Shown here: piece by piece, positions 7,419-15,804 of the stretch
Position numbering within the stretch: position 1 is the stretch's first letter
Layout of the letters: every line of letters starts with the position of its first letter
Assembly: GCA_015207365.1 (NCBI GenBank)
Contig: JADEXA010000031.1
Coordinates: forward strand, 1 to 64,000
Reading direction: 5' to 3'
DNA from: Vacuolonema iberomarrocanum LEGE 07170
GTDB taxonomy: Bacteria > Cyanobacteriota > Cyanobacteriia > Elainellales > Elainellaceae
Length of the DNA: 64,000 nt
Notes under the pieces: model-generated
Told to the model about the DNA's origin: nothing
Database searches by the model: none
The model's input: only the letters and a program-made list of their open reading frames with translations
Program-made: the position numbers and the translations under genes

Positions 7419-10400
7419 ATGTTCAGTCTCTTCTACCGCAACACTCGCCTGCTCATCCTGTCCTTGATTTTGATCGTGGTGTGGGGCCTGTCCTCTTATC
7501 AGCTCTTGCCGAGATTGGAAGACCCGGAGTTGGTTTCGCGTAGCGCGACGATCACGACCCTTTTGCCAGGAGCCGATGCCGAACGGGTGGAGGTTCTCGT
7601 CACCGAAAAGATTGAAGAGGAAATTGCCGAGGTTGAGGAGGTGCTCACCTACGAATCGACTTCTCGTTCTGGCGTTTCCATTGTCACCATCGAGCTGTCG
7701 GAGCAGTTGACAGCAGCGGAGGTGAGTGGCGTGTGGTCGCGGGTGCGCGATCGCCTGGACGATGCCACGCTGGAATTCCCCGCTGGAGCCACAGATCCTG
7801 AGTTTGAGGAAGCTGAGGTCAAAGCCTATGCCCTGGTGGCCGCATTCACCTGGAACCAGGCCGATGCTCCCAACTACGCCATTTTGCGGCGACTGGCATC
7901 GTCCCTCAAAGATCGGCTGGATGCGCTGCCAGGAACCGAGTCTGTTGATTTGTTTGGGGAGCCGGATGAGGAGATTGGCGTCCAGCTTGACCCGACCCGG
8001 CTAGCAAGCCTGGGCTTAACGCCGCAACAGTTGGCGCAACAACTCACCCAAACCGATGCCAAAGCTGCCGCTGGACAGGTGCGAGGAGAGATCAACGATG
8101 TGACCCTGGAAGTGAGCGGCGAGCTGGACTCCCTCGATCGCCTAGCACGAACACCCATCCAGTTTGGCGACAGTGGGCAGGTGGTTCTGCTCAGCGATAT
8201 TGCCGAGATTGAGAAGGGAACCCGCGAGCCCTTATCTGAGATGGCGATCGCCCATGGCCAACCCGCTGTTGCCCTGGGGGTGTTTGTGCAATCGAACTAT
8301 CGCCTCGATCGTTGGGCCACACAGGCACAACCGCTGCTGGACGACATGCGTGGGGAGTTATCGGATGGGATTTCTCTCGACATATTGTTTGACCAGACGC
8401 ACTATGTCACCACCCGCCTGAGTAGCCTCATTTTCAACCTGCTGCTGGGGGCAACGCTGGTATTTGGGGTCACTCTGGCAATGATGGGTTGGCAAGCTGC
8501 CGTGATTGTGGGGATTGCCCTGCCCCTGTCTTTGCTAATGGTGTTCGGGATGATGGGGCTGATGGGCATTCCCCTCCACCAAATTTCCATCACGGGTCTG
8601 ATTGTGGCATTGGGGATTTTGATTGATACGGCGGTCGTCATGGTAGATGAGGTGCGCCATCATCTGCGCCAGGGTGTCACGGCTGAAGCGGCGATTACCC
8701 GCAGTGTTCGCCATCTGGCGATTCCCCTGCTCAGCTCCACCATCACAACTGTTCTTGCCTTCATGCCCATCGCCTTACTGCCGGGCAGTGTTGGTGAATT
8801 TGTCGGCACCATTGGCATTAATGTAATTCTGGCTGTGTCCTGCTCGTTTCTGCTGTCGATTACGATTATCCCGACGCTGGCCACGCATCTCTTCTTCTTT
8901 TGGGAACACCGTCGCCCGCCCCACGACATTCCCCCCTACGATAGCTGGTGGCGCAATGGCATGATAATCCCCTGGCTTGCCAATGGTTACAACACTGTCC
9001 TGACGCAGACCCTTCGCCGTCCTATGCTGGGCGTCGCCCTATCCCTAGCGCTTCCTGTCCTCGGCTTCCTTCAGGCTCCGTTTCTGGATCAGCAGTTTTT
9101 CCCTGCCAGCGATCGCGATCAACTGCAAATTGAACTGGAACTGACGCCATCCACTGCCCTTTCTCAAACAAGGGAAACGGTGCAAGCTATCCGCGATCGC
9201 CTCCTGCAAGATGAAGCGGTGGAAGAGGTGCATTGGTTCGTGGGCACCAACGCCCCCCGCTTTTACTACAACCTCACGGGCGGGCGCGAAGACGAATCCA
9301 ACTATGCCCAGGCATTGGTGCAACTGAAGCAACTGTCTACGGCCGAAATCACTCGCACCCTCCAGGCTCAGCTCGATGCCGACTTTCCCTCCGTGCGAGC
9401 CGTGGTGCGCCAGTTGGAGCAAGGCCCGCCGTTTGATGCGCCGATTGAGGTGCGCATTGCGGGGGAAGATCTAACGGAATTGCAGACTATCGGGGAAGCG
9501 GTGCGATCGCGCCTGGTTCAACTCGACAGCATTACCCACACCCGCGCCAGCCTCAACGAAACCCTGCCGCAAGTGCAGTTCGTTTTGGATGAAGAAGCCG
9601 TGCGCTTGACGGGACTGGATCTAGGGGCGATCGCCCAGCAACTTGACCAGACCCTCGAAGGCATTCAGGGCGGCTCCATTTTGGAGGAAACCGAAGAACT
9701 GCCCGTGCGCGTCCGCATGGCCGATCGCTCCAACCTCGATGAAATCGCCGCTCTGCCACTGATTGCCGCTGCGGATCAGGAATGGATTCCACTCAATGCC
9801 CTGGGCACCCTCGCCCTGCAACCGGAACTCGCCAAAGTGACCCATTACAATGGCCAGCGCGTCAACACGATCCAAGGCTTTATTCGCGCAGGCGTACTTC
9901 CGGCAACGGTGCTGACCGAGTTTCAGCAACGACTCCAGACCGATGCTCTGACAGTGCCCCCCGGCTACACCCTCACTTTTGGTGGCGAGGCGGAAGAACG
10001 CGCCGAGGCAATCGGCAATCTGGTTTCTACCGTCGGTGTGCTCGTCATCCTGACGGTGGCGACCCTGGTGCTATCCCTGGGTTCCTTCAAACTCGCCGGA
10101 CTCATTGGCTCGGTGGCGATCGCCGCCTTTGGCTTGGGGCTTTTCTCGGTGGGGCTGTTCGGCTATCCCTTCGGCTTCAACCCCATCATCGGCACTGTAG
10201 GTTTGATCGGAGTCGCCATCAACGACTCCATCGTTGTGCTGGCAGCATTGGATGAAAATCCTCAAGCGCGATTGGGCGATCGCCATGCCATTCAATCCGT
10301 CGTTCGCCATTCCACCCGCCATGTCCTCACCACTACATTCACCACGATGATCGGCTTCGTGCCGCTGTTACTGGATGGCGGTGAGTTTTGGCCGCCTCTC

Positions 10401-10544
10401 GCTGTGGCGATCGCCGGTGGCGTTGGGGGGGCCACCTTCTTGGCGCTGTTCCTAGTTCCCTCCGCCTATTGCCTGTTTCGACGCAATCCAAAGGCTATGG
10501 AAATGGCGCTTTCAGGAGCAGCTATTCCTCGCTCCAACGTCTAG
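7419..10544 (+). CDS. RND family multidrug efflux permease
   Basis: This is a 1041-residue inner-membrane proton antiporter of the AcrB/HAE type. It has the expected 12-helix plan: TM1 LILSLILIVVWGLSSY; the first porter loop with ATITTLLPGADAERVEVLVT; TM2-6 at about residues 335-500 including VALGILIDTAVVMVDEV (the proton-relay Asp is kept; the second Asp of AcrB is Thr here); then a second large periplasmic loop and TM8-12 (about 865-1030). Length is normal. It follows the adaptor after 281 bp containing a hairpin and AT-rich repeats, and is presumably controlled by the TetR repressor at 4295. The substrate is unknown; the GST partner suggests electrophiles or their conjugates. Confidence 0.92.
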   Translation: MFSLFYRNTRLLILSLILIVVWGLSSYQLLPRLEDPELVSRSATITTLLPGADAERVEVLVTEKIEEEIAEVEEVLTYESTSRSGVSIVTIELSEQLTAAEVSGVWSRVRDRLDDATLEFPAGATDPEFEEAEVKAYALVAAFTWNQADAPNYAILRRLASSLKDRLDALPGTESVDLFGEPDEEIGVQLDPTRLASLGLTPQQLAQQLTQTDAKAAAGQVRGEINDVTLEVSGELDSLDRLARTPIQFGDSGQVVLLSDIAEIEKGTREPLSEMAIAHGQPAVALGVFVQSNYRLDRWATQAQPLLDDMRGELSDGISLDILFDQTHYVTTRLSSLIFNLLLGATLVFGVTLAMMGWQAAVIVGIALPLSLLMVFGMMGLMGIPLHQISITGLIVALGILIDTAVVMVDEVRHHLRQGVTAEAAITRSVRHLAIPLLSSTITTVLAFMPIALLPGSVGEFVGTIGINVILAVSCSFLLSITIIPTLATHLFFFWEHRRPPHDIPPYDSWWRNGMIIPWLANGYNTVLTQTLRRPMLGVALSLALPVLGFLQAPFLDQQFFPASDRDQLQIELELTPSTALSQTRETVQAIRDRLLQDEAVEEVHWFVGTNAPRFYYNLTGGREDESNYAQALVQLKQLSTAEITRTLQAQLDADFPSVRAVVRQLEQGPPFDAPIEVRIAGEDLTELQTIGEAVRSRLVQLDSITHTRASLNETLPQVQFVLDEEAVRLTGLDLGAIAQQLDQTLEGIQGGSILEETEELPVRVRMADRSNLDEIAALPLIAAADQEWIPLNALGTLALQPELAKVTHYNGQRVNTIQGFIRAGVLPATVLTEFQQRLQTDALTVPPGYTLTFGGEAEERAEAIGNLVSTVGVLVILTVATLVLSLGSFKLAGLIGSVAIAAFGLGLFSVGLFGYPFGFNPIIGTVGLIGVAINDSIVVLAALDENPQARLGDRHAIQSVVRHSTRHVLTTTFTTMIGFVPLLLDGGEFWPPLAVAIAGGVGGATFLALFLVPSAYCLFRRNPKAMEMALSGAAIPRSNV

Positions 10545-10546
10545 TG

Positions 10547-10649
10547 ATATCAAATCTGGTTGAAGAACCCAACTATCGTTTGCACCCGCTGCAGCGCAGC
10601 GGGTGCAAACGATAGTTGGGTTTTACGGTTGTTTAACCAGAGTTGATAT
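10547..10649. repeat. MITE family 1, copy a
   Basis: The ends read ATATCAAATCTGGTT and AACCAGAGTTGATAT. The inner stem is CCAACTATCGTTTGCACCCGCTGC with its perfect complement. Related copies are at 27407-27507, 38986-39090 and 51712-51808. The copies differ in the stem, but both arms change together. Confidence 0.85.
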
Positions 10650-10657
10650 GATTTGTG

Positions 10658-10787
10658 GTTCCTTCCTGAGTCCAGGACAAAAAATCGAACCCAAGCTAAA
10701 GCCCCTGATTTTGTGTAGCGCGAGCACCGCCCGCGCTACACAAAATTCAGGATTTTCTGGGTTTTGTTCTGTACTCAGGGTTCCTTC
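10658..10787. repeat. Palindromic element with a long nested hairpin
   Basis: The outer arms GGTTCCTTCCTGAGTCCAGG... and ...CTGTACTCAGGGTTCCTT are imperfect inverted repeats. The inner arms CCTGATTTTGTGTAGCGCG / CGCGCTACACAAAATTCAGG form a strong stem. Only one copy is seen in this window. It lies 9 bp from the MITE copy at 10547-10649, upstream of prs. Confidence 0.75.
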
Positions 10788-11046
10788 ACAAATGGGTATG
10801 ACTGTCAATTTTTTAACCGTATGAAATTGATGAATCTGTCAAGGTTTAGATACCCTTTCTTGTGATTTTTCTGGTAAGGTTTCTCCGCAGATTTCTGTAG
10901 ATTCATGGGGAATTTTCTACCTTCCTAACTTTTCGATCAGTAACGCTCAATTAACTTAAATGTCGCTGTTCTACGAAATATCTCTGGCTACCTGATTTAG
11001 CCCAAAATGGTAAGATTGCGATGACGACTTTCGCCAAGGATCTGTC

Positions 11047-12036
11047 GTGACTCGCACTGCAACTTTAGCTATTCCGCCTCTTCCGTCTCTTTCAGATAAC
11101 AGCCGCCTGCGATTGCTATCTGGGTCTGCAAACACCGCGCTGTCTGAAGAAGTTGCCCGTTACCTGGGAATGGATCTTTCCCCCATGGTGCGCAAGCGCT
11201 TTGCCGATGGAGAGCTCTATGTCCAGATTCAAGAATCGATTCGTGGTTGTGATGTTTACTTGATGCAGCCCAACTGCAATCCAGTGAACGATCACTTGAT
11301 GGAACTGCTGATTATGATTGATGCTTGCCGTCGAGCATCTGCACGGCAGATTACGGCAGTGATTCCCTACTACGGTTATGCCCGCGCCGACCGCAAGACG
11401 GCTGGGCGCGAATCTATTACAGCCAAGCTCGTCGCCAACCTGATCACCGAAGCCGGGGCAAACCGCATTTTGGCGATGGACTTACACTCCGCTCAGATTC
11501 AGGGATACTTCGACATTCCATTTGACCATGTCTATGCCGCCCCCGTTTTGCTGGACTACCTCAACAGCAAGAATCTCTCAGATATTGTGGTCGTATCCCC
11601 CGACGTTGGCGGGGTCGCGCGGGCAAGGGCATTTGCTAAGAAACTAGATGATGCTCCCCTGGCCATCATTGACAAACGCCGCCAAGCGCACAACGTTGCC
11701 GAAGTGATGAACGTCATCGGGGATGTCGCTGGCAAAACAGCGGTCATGGTGGATGACATGATCGACACGGCGGGAACGATTTGCGAAGGCGCACGGATTC
11801 TGCGAGAGAACGGTGCGGGGCAAGTCTATGCCTGCATCACCCATCCCGTCTTCTCCCCCCCGGCCAGCCAACGGATGTCGTCGGGGTTGTTTGAGGAAGT
11901 GATTGCAGCCAACACCATTCCTGTTCCCGAAGAGCGCCAGTTCCCCCAACTCACCACCATTTCTGTCGCCAACATCATCGGCGAAACTATCTGGCGGATT
12001 CACGAAGAAAGCTCTGTCAGCAGCATGTTTCGCTAA
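11047..12036 (+). CDS. prs: Ribose-phosphate pyrophosphokinase
   Basis: This 329-residue enzyme makes PRPP from ribose 5-phosphate and ATP, feeding purine, pyrimidine, histidine and tryptophan synthesis in the cytosol. Family signatures include RLLSGSANTALSEEVARYLG at the N-terminus, KRFADGELYVQIQES, the ATP-binding loop DLHSAQIQGYFDIP, the catalytic flexible-loop region DKRR, and the PRPP-binding MVDDMIDTAGTI near residue 240. Translation appears to start at GTG 11047, preceded by AAGGA. It is monocistronic, with the MOSC gene converging 20 bp downstream. Confidence 0.95.
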   Translation: MTRTATLAIPPLPSLSDNSRLRLLSGSANTALSEEVARYLGMDLSPMVRKRFADGELYVQIQESIRGCDVYLMQPNCNPVNDHLMELLIMIDACRRASARQITAVIPYYGYARADRKTAGRESITAKLVANLITEAGANRILAMDLHSAQIQGYFDIPFDHVYAAPVLLDYLNSKNLSDIVVVSPDVGGVARARAFAKKLDDAPLAIIDKRRQAHNVAEVMNVIGDVAGKTAVMVDDMIDTAGTICEGARILRENGAGQVYACITHPVFSPPASQRMSSGLFEEVIAANTIPVPEERQFPQLTTISVANIIGETIWRIHEESSVSSMFR

Positions 12037-12056
12037 GGCACCCAGTTCCTGTTGCT

Positions 12057-12842
12057 CTAAGTCGGAACACCGACGGTAATGGAATCGCCAATGTGAAAGT
12101 GCTTCCCGGCTTCGCTGGGAGGCACTTTTGTGTTGAGCGTTAGCCGATAAAAGTGATTGAAGTGGCGGGTCACCGCCCAGTCTGGTAAAGTCGCTTGCCG
12201 CCGTTGACTGAATTGCGCTTGAAATTGTGGCAGGCGATCGCCCGTCTGGGAATCCCGCGTCGGCACAACACAGCGCTGGCAGGGATGGCTACCCAGCATT
12301 GATACCTGCCCCAACTGAAACGGCAAGAGTTGTCCCGGTTCTGCCATCAGTTGGTCTTCCCAGAAGGCAGGTGCTTCGTCGATTTCCAGGTTGGTACGAA
12401 ACCGTTGGCGGATTTCGCTCACGGATAAATCGGGAAACCACCCGGCAATGGTTTCTAGGCTCGCGACACTGATCAGCGTTGGCCCCGATGCGTTGGTATC
12501 GTCGGGAAACCCCATGTGGAGATTTTGTCGCAGCATGACGGGTTGCTCGAATACCTCGCTAAACCAGGCATTAAGGGCAGAGCGATCGCCATCCAGATGA
12601 AATGATTGGGGCGATCGCTCCGGCGTCCACACCCTCACCTCGCGTGCCGCCAGGTCAAACGCTGCGCGAATTGTATGGATAGTAGCGGTACGCTTGGCAT
12701 TGACCACTTTGCCCTGGGCATCGAACAGCGCAAATTCCCGATCATGGGCCAGCGCACCGCCCTCCAGCACCGTGGCAGAGGACACCGCCACCCCGTCGAG
12801 GGATTTGATGGGATAGAGAAGGATTTTAGAAAGGAACGGCAT
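12057..12842 (-). CDS. MOSC domain-containing protein
   Basis: This 261-residue protein has the MOSC N-terminal beta-barrel (residues 1-115: LSKILLYPIKSLDGVAV, GALAHDREFALFD) and a MOSC domain (about 120-260) with RFRTNLEIDE and PCQRCVVPTRDSQTG, which contains the conserved cysteine proposed to bind sulfur or molybdenum cofactor. Relatives include the C-terminal part of MoCo sulfurase and mARC/YcbX proteins, which act in detoxifying reductions. The ferredoxin domain of some YcbX proteins is absent. The exact substrate is unknown. Confidence 0.88.
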   Translation of the reverse strand: MPFLSKILLYPIKSLDGVAVSSATVLEGGALAHDREFALFDAQGKVVNAKRTATIHTIRAAFDLAAREVRVWTPERSPQSFHLDGDRSALNAWFSEVFEQPVMLRQNLHMGFPDDTNASGPTLISVASLETIAGWFPDLSVSEIRQRFRTNLEIDEAPAFWEDQLMAEPGQLLPFQLGQVSMLGSHPCQRCVVPTRDSQTGDRLPQFQAQFSQRRQATLPDWAVTRHFNHFYRLTLNTKVPPSEAGKHFHIGDSITVGVPT

Positions 12843-12959
12843 AGAAGTTTGGATTATGTACGGACAAGTGCAATTCTCTCAAATTCCAGCCAACTACGGA
12901 CTACTCCAGATGCCCAAGATGGGGTATGAGTGAGAGACGAAATCTTTGGACTCTCGCCC

Positions 12960-15401
12960 ATGACCGCTTCGCCACCGCCTGCCATTCCCACCTGCGCCTG
13001 GACTCGACCCATCGGCCAGGGATGGGAGGCACCCTACACCGTGCGCTATGCCAGTAACCTGGATGACGGCCCCTTCCACGGGATGCCACTCGGAGGGTTT
13101 GGGGCTGGATGCGTAGGGCGATCGCACCGGGGCGACTTCAACCTCTGGCATATCGATGGCGGCGAGCATGTTTTCCAAACAATTCCAGGATGTCAGTTCA
13201 GTGTGTTTGAACACCAGGGCGATCGCCACCAAGCCTATGCCCTCTCCACAGAACCGGCTGCTGACGGAACATTGAGCGCATGGAATTGGTATCCAGGGGT
13301 GGGAAGCCTTGACTCAGGGGTCGGGAGCCTTCAAGGCTCCCGACCCCTAAACACCTATCACGCGCTTTATCCCCGTAGCTGGCTTCAGTATCGGCAGCCG
13401 TTTCAAGCCCAGTTGACCTGCGAGCAGTTTTCGCCCATTTGGGCGCACAACTACCAGGAAAGCAGCTATCCCGTCGCCGTTTTTCTATGGACGGCGCACA
13501 ATCCGACCGATGCACCGGTGACCCTGAGCCTCATGCTGAGCTGGCAAAACTTGGTGGGTTGGTTCACGAATTCCCTCGCCTCTCCAGAGGTGCAGGTGCG
13601 GGATGACGGCAGCCCCGTCTACGACTATCAGCCACCTCTTGGGGATAGCGAGGGCAACTTTGCCGAGTGGCGGCAGGAAGGAGCACTTGCAGGCTGTGTG
13701 ATGCAGCGACAACGCCAGGGCGCAGAACCGCAGGAAGGTGAAGGGGAATGGGCGATCGCCACAGAAGCCGCTGAAGACTGCGAGGTCTTCTTCCACACCC
13801 GCTGGAATCCCGCTGGCGATGGGGCAGGCCTATGGCAATCCTTTGCCACCGACGGAACCTTGCCGAATGTAGACGATGCTCGCCCCGCCAGTTCTGGAGA
13901 ACAGGTAGGCAGTGCGATCGCCCTCCGCTTCACCCTGGCACCGGGCGAAACCCGACAGATTCCCTTTACCCTGGCCTGGGATTTTCCGGTGACAGAATTT
14001 GCCAAAGGGGTGGTTTACTATCGCCGCTATACCGACTTTTTCGATCGCAGTGGTCGCAATGGATGGGCGATCGCCACCACCGCCCTGCGCCAATACACCG
14101 ATTGGCAACGGCAGATCCAGGCATGGCAACAGCCGATTTGCGATCGCTCCGATTTGCCCGACTGGTTCAAGATGGCGCTGTTCAATGAACTCTATGACCT
14201 GACCGATGGCGCCACCCTGTGGAGTGCAGCGACCGAAGACAACCCGGTGGGGCAGTTCGCGGTGGTGGAATGCCTCGACTATCGCTGGTACGAAAGCCTG
14301 GATGTGCGGCTCTACGGATCCTTTGCTCCGCTGCTGCTGTTTCCAGAACTAGACAAGGCCGTGCTGCGCGCCTTTGCCCGCGCCATTCCCGCCGAAGATA
14401 GTCGCCTCCGCAAAATCGGCTACTACTTCACCCAGGGGCAAGACAGCCCGGATGTCCCGCGCAAAGTGGCCAACGCTACCCCCCACGACCTCGGCGCACC
14501 CAACGAACATCCCTGGGAGCGCACCAACTACACCAGCTACCAAGATTGCAACCTCTGGAAAGACCTGGGCAGCGACTTCGTCTTGCAGGTATATCGCGAT
14601 TTTGTGATGACCGGAAGCAATGATACCGCCTTCCTGGCAGACTGCTTCCCCGCCGTGGTCGCCGCCCTCGACTACCTCAAGACCTTCGACCTGGATGGGG
14701 ACGGCATCCCCGAAAACTCCGGTGCTCCCGACCAAACCTTTGACGATTGGCGGATGCAGGGCGTTAGCGCCTACTGTGGCGGGTTATGGATTGCAGCTCT
14801 AGAAGCGGCGATCGCCCTCACCCAACCGATCCTCGACATGGACTCCGCCCCTCTGAAAGCCCTAGCAACCAACGCCCTCCCCCGCTGGAAGCACTGGCTG
14901 GAGCAATCTCGCGCCATCTACCACGAGGCGCTGTGGAATGGGCAGTATTACCGTCTCGACACGGGCAGTGGCTCCGATGTGGTGATGGCGGATCAGCTCT
15001 GCGGCCAGTTCTATGCCCGCCTGCTGGGGCTAACGGATGTAGTGCCCGAAGCTGCCGCGCGATCGGCCCTCAAAACGGTCTACGATACCTGCTTCCTCAA
15101 ATTCCACGATGGCCAGTTCGGAGCCGCCAATGGCCTGCGCCCCGACGGTTCCCCCATCAACCCCAACGACACCCATCCCTTAGAAGTCTGGACAGGCATC
15201 AACTTCGGCATCGCCGCCTTCTTACTCCAGATGAACCACCGCGACGAAGCCCTGCGCCTCACCGAAGCCGTCGTCCACCAAATCTACGACAACGGCCTCC
15301 AATTCCGCACCCCCGAAGCCATCACCGCCACCGGAACCTTCCGTGCCAGCCACTATCTAAGAGCCATGGCTATCTGGGCGGTGTATTACTATCTGGAGTG
15401 A
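12960..15401 (+). CDS. GH116 family glucosidase (GBA2-like)
   Basis: This 813-residue glycoside hydrolase resembles non-lysosomal glucosylceramidase/beta-glucosidase of family GH116. The N-terminal half carries the GBA2 beta-sandwich (MPLGGFGAGCVGRSHRGDFNLW, about residue 35). The C-terminal half is an alpha-toroid with YESLDVRLYGSFAPLLLFPE, DGDGIPENSGAPDQTFDDW (catalytic region) and NDTHPLEVWTG. It probably acts on beta-glucosides or glucosyl lipids. The ATG at 12960 is preferred over the GTG at 12930. Unusually, a 33-bp perfect palindrome lies in frame at 13316-13348 and adds a GVGSLDSGVGSLQGSRPL-like segment between blocks normally adjacent. No signal peptide is obvious. Confidence 0.88.
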   Translation: MTASPPPAIPTCAWTRPIGQGWEAPYTVRYASNLDDGPFHGMPLGGFGAGCVGRSHRGDFNLWHIDGGEHVFQTIPGCQFSVFEHQGDRHQAYALSTEPAADGTLSAWNWYPGVGSLDSGVGSLQGSRPLNTYHALYPRSWLQYRQPFQAQLTCEQFSPIWAHNYQESSYPVAVFLWTAHNPTDAPVTLSLMLSWQNLVGWFTNSLASPEVQVRDDGSPVYDYQPPLGDSEGNFAEWRQEGALAGCVMQRQRQGAEPQEGEGEWAIATEAAEDCEVFFHTRWNPAGDGAGLWQSFATDGTLPNVDDARPASSGEQVGSAIALRFTLAPGETRQIPFTLAWDFPVTEFAKGVVYYRRYTDFFDRSGRNGWAIATTALRQYTDWQRQIQAWQQPICDRSDLPDWFKMALFNELYDLTDGATLWSAATEDNPVGQFAVVECLDYRWYESLDVRLYGSFAPLLLFPELDKAVLRAFARAIPAEDSRLRKIGYYFTQGQDSPDVPRKVANATPHDLGAPNEHPWERTNYTSYQDCNLWKDLGSDFVLQVYRDFVMTGSNDTAFLADCFPAVVAALDYLKTFDLDGDGIPENSGAPDQTFDDWRMQGVSAYCGGLWIAALEAAIALTQPILDMDSAPLKALATNALPRWKHWLEQSRAIYHEALWNGQYYRLDTGSGSDVVMADQLCGQFYARLLGLTDVVPEAAARSALKTVYDTCFLKFHDGQFGAANGLRPDGSPINPNDTHPLEVWTGINFGIAAFLLQMNHRDEALRLTEAVVHQIYDNGLQFRTPEAITATGTFRASHYLRAMAIWAVYYYLE
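13316..13348. repeat. 33-bp perfect palindrome inside the GH116 gene
   Basis: AGGGGTCGGGAGCCTT, one central base, then AAGGCTCCCGACCCCT: 16-bp perfect arms. It is read through in frame. An imperfect partial copy (GGGTGGGAAGCCTTGACTC) lies directly upstream at about 13298-13315. Confidence 0.85.
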
Positions 15402-15509
15402 TTAGGGTTGGGCGATCGCTTTCGCACTCTGAGCAAACGTTTTGGACAACAGATGTTATCTAAGACGTCGATGACTTTGCATTACAGGGGACAATCAAGA
15501 CAACATATA

Positions 15510-15563
15510 GCGCTATGCGCGTTAGTCAAGCACAGAAATACTTGACTAACGCGCATAGCGCTC
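15510..15563. repeat. 22-bp perfect inverted repeat
   Basis: AGCGCTATGCGCGTTAGTCA(AG) at 15510-15531 is mirrored exactly at 15542-15563, with a 10-nt loop. It sits just beyond the GH116 gene at the border of the accessory region and could terminate transcription, although no T-run follows. Confidence 0.8.
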
Positions 15564-15624
15564 TAACTCCCTAGTGAGGGAGCTTATCTGTTAACAGTGA
15601 CGGATAAGCTCCCTATTTTCCGTA

Positions 15625-15791
15625 ATTAACTGTCAGAATTGACGGATAACATCCCAATTTGTGAGCTTTATACAACAAAAGTTGAGTATAAGTCCCGTAA
15701 ATCAGGGTGTTATCCGTCAAAAGTGACGGATGAAATCCAGAAAGCCAAGGCTTATCTGTCATATCTAACGCTGAATATGTAGTTGGGCCTT
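15625..15791. repeat. Dispersed repeat R2, copy a
   Basis: This is about 165 bp, homologous along its length to 21340-21505 (shared blocks: ACGGATAACA, GTTGAGTATA, CCGTAAATCAGG, AAGGCTTATCTGT, GCTGAATA/GCTCAATA). Shorter matches are at about 19790-19870 and 44130-44230. Each copy lies just upstream of an accessory gene. Several internal arms (GTTATCCGTCA / TGACGGATAAC) pair. A related hairpin is at 15580-15617. Confidence 0.7.
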
Positions 15792-15804
15792 TTGGAGACC
15801 GTAA

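Noticed and set aside
15510..15563. GCGTTAGTCAAG palindrome as an attC site
   Set aside because: GTTAG comes first and CTAAC last, the reverse of the R''-R' order, and both arms are perfect with no unpaired base.
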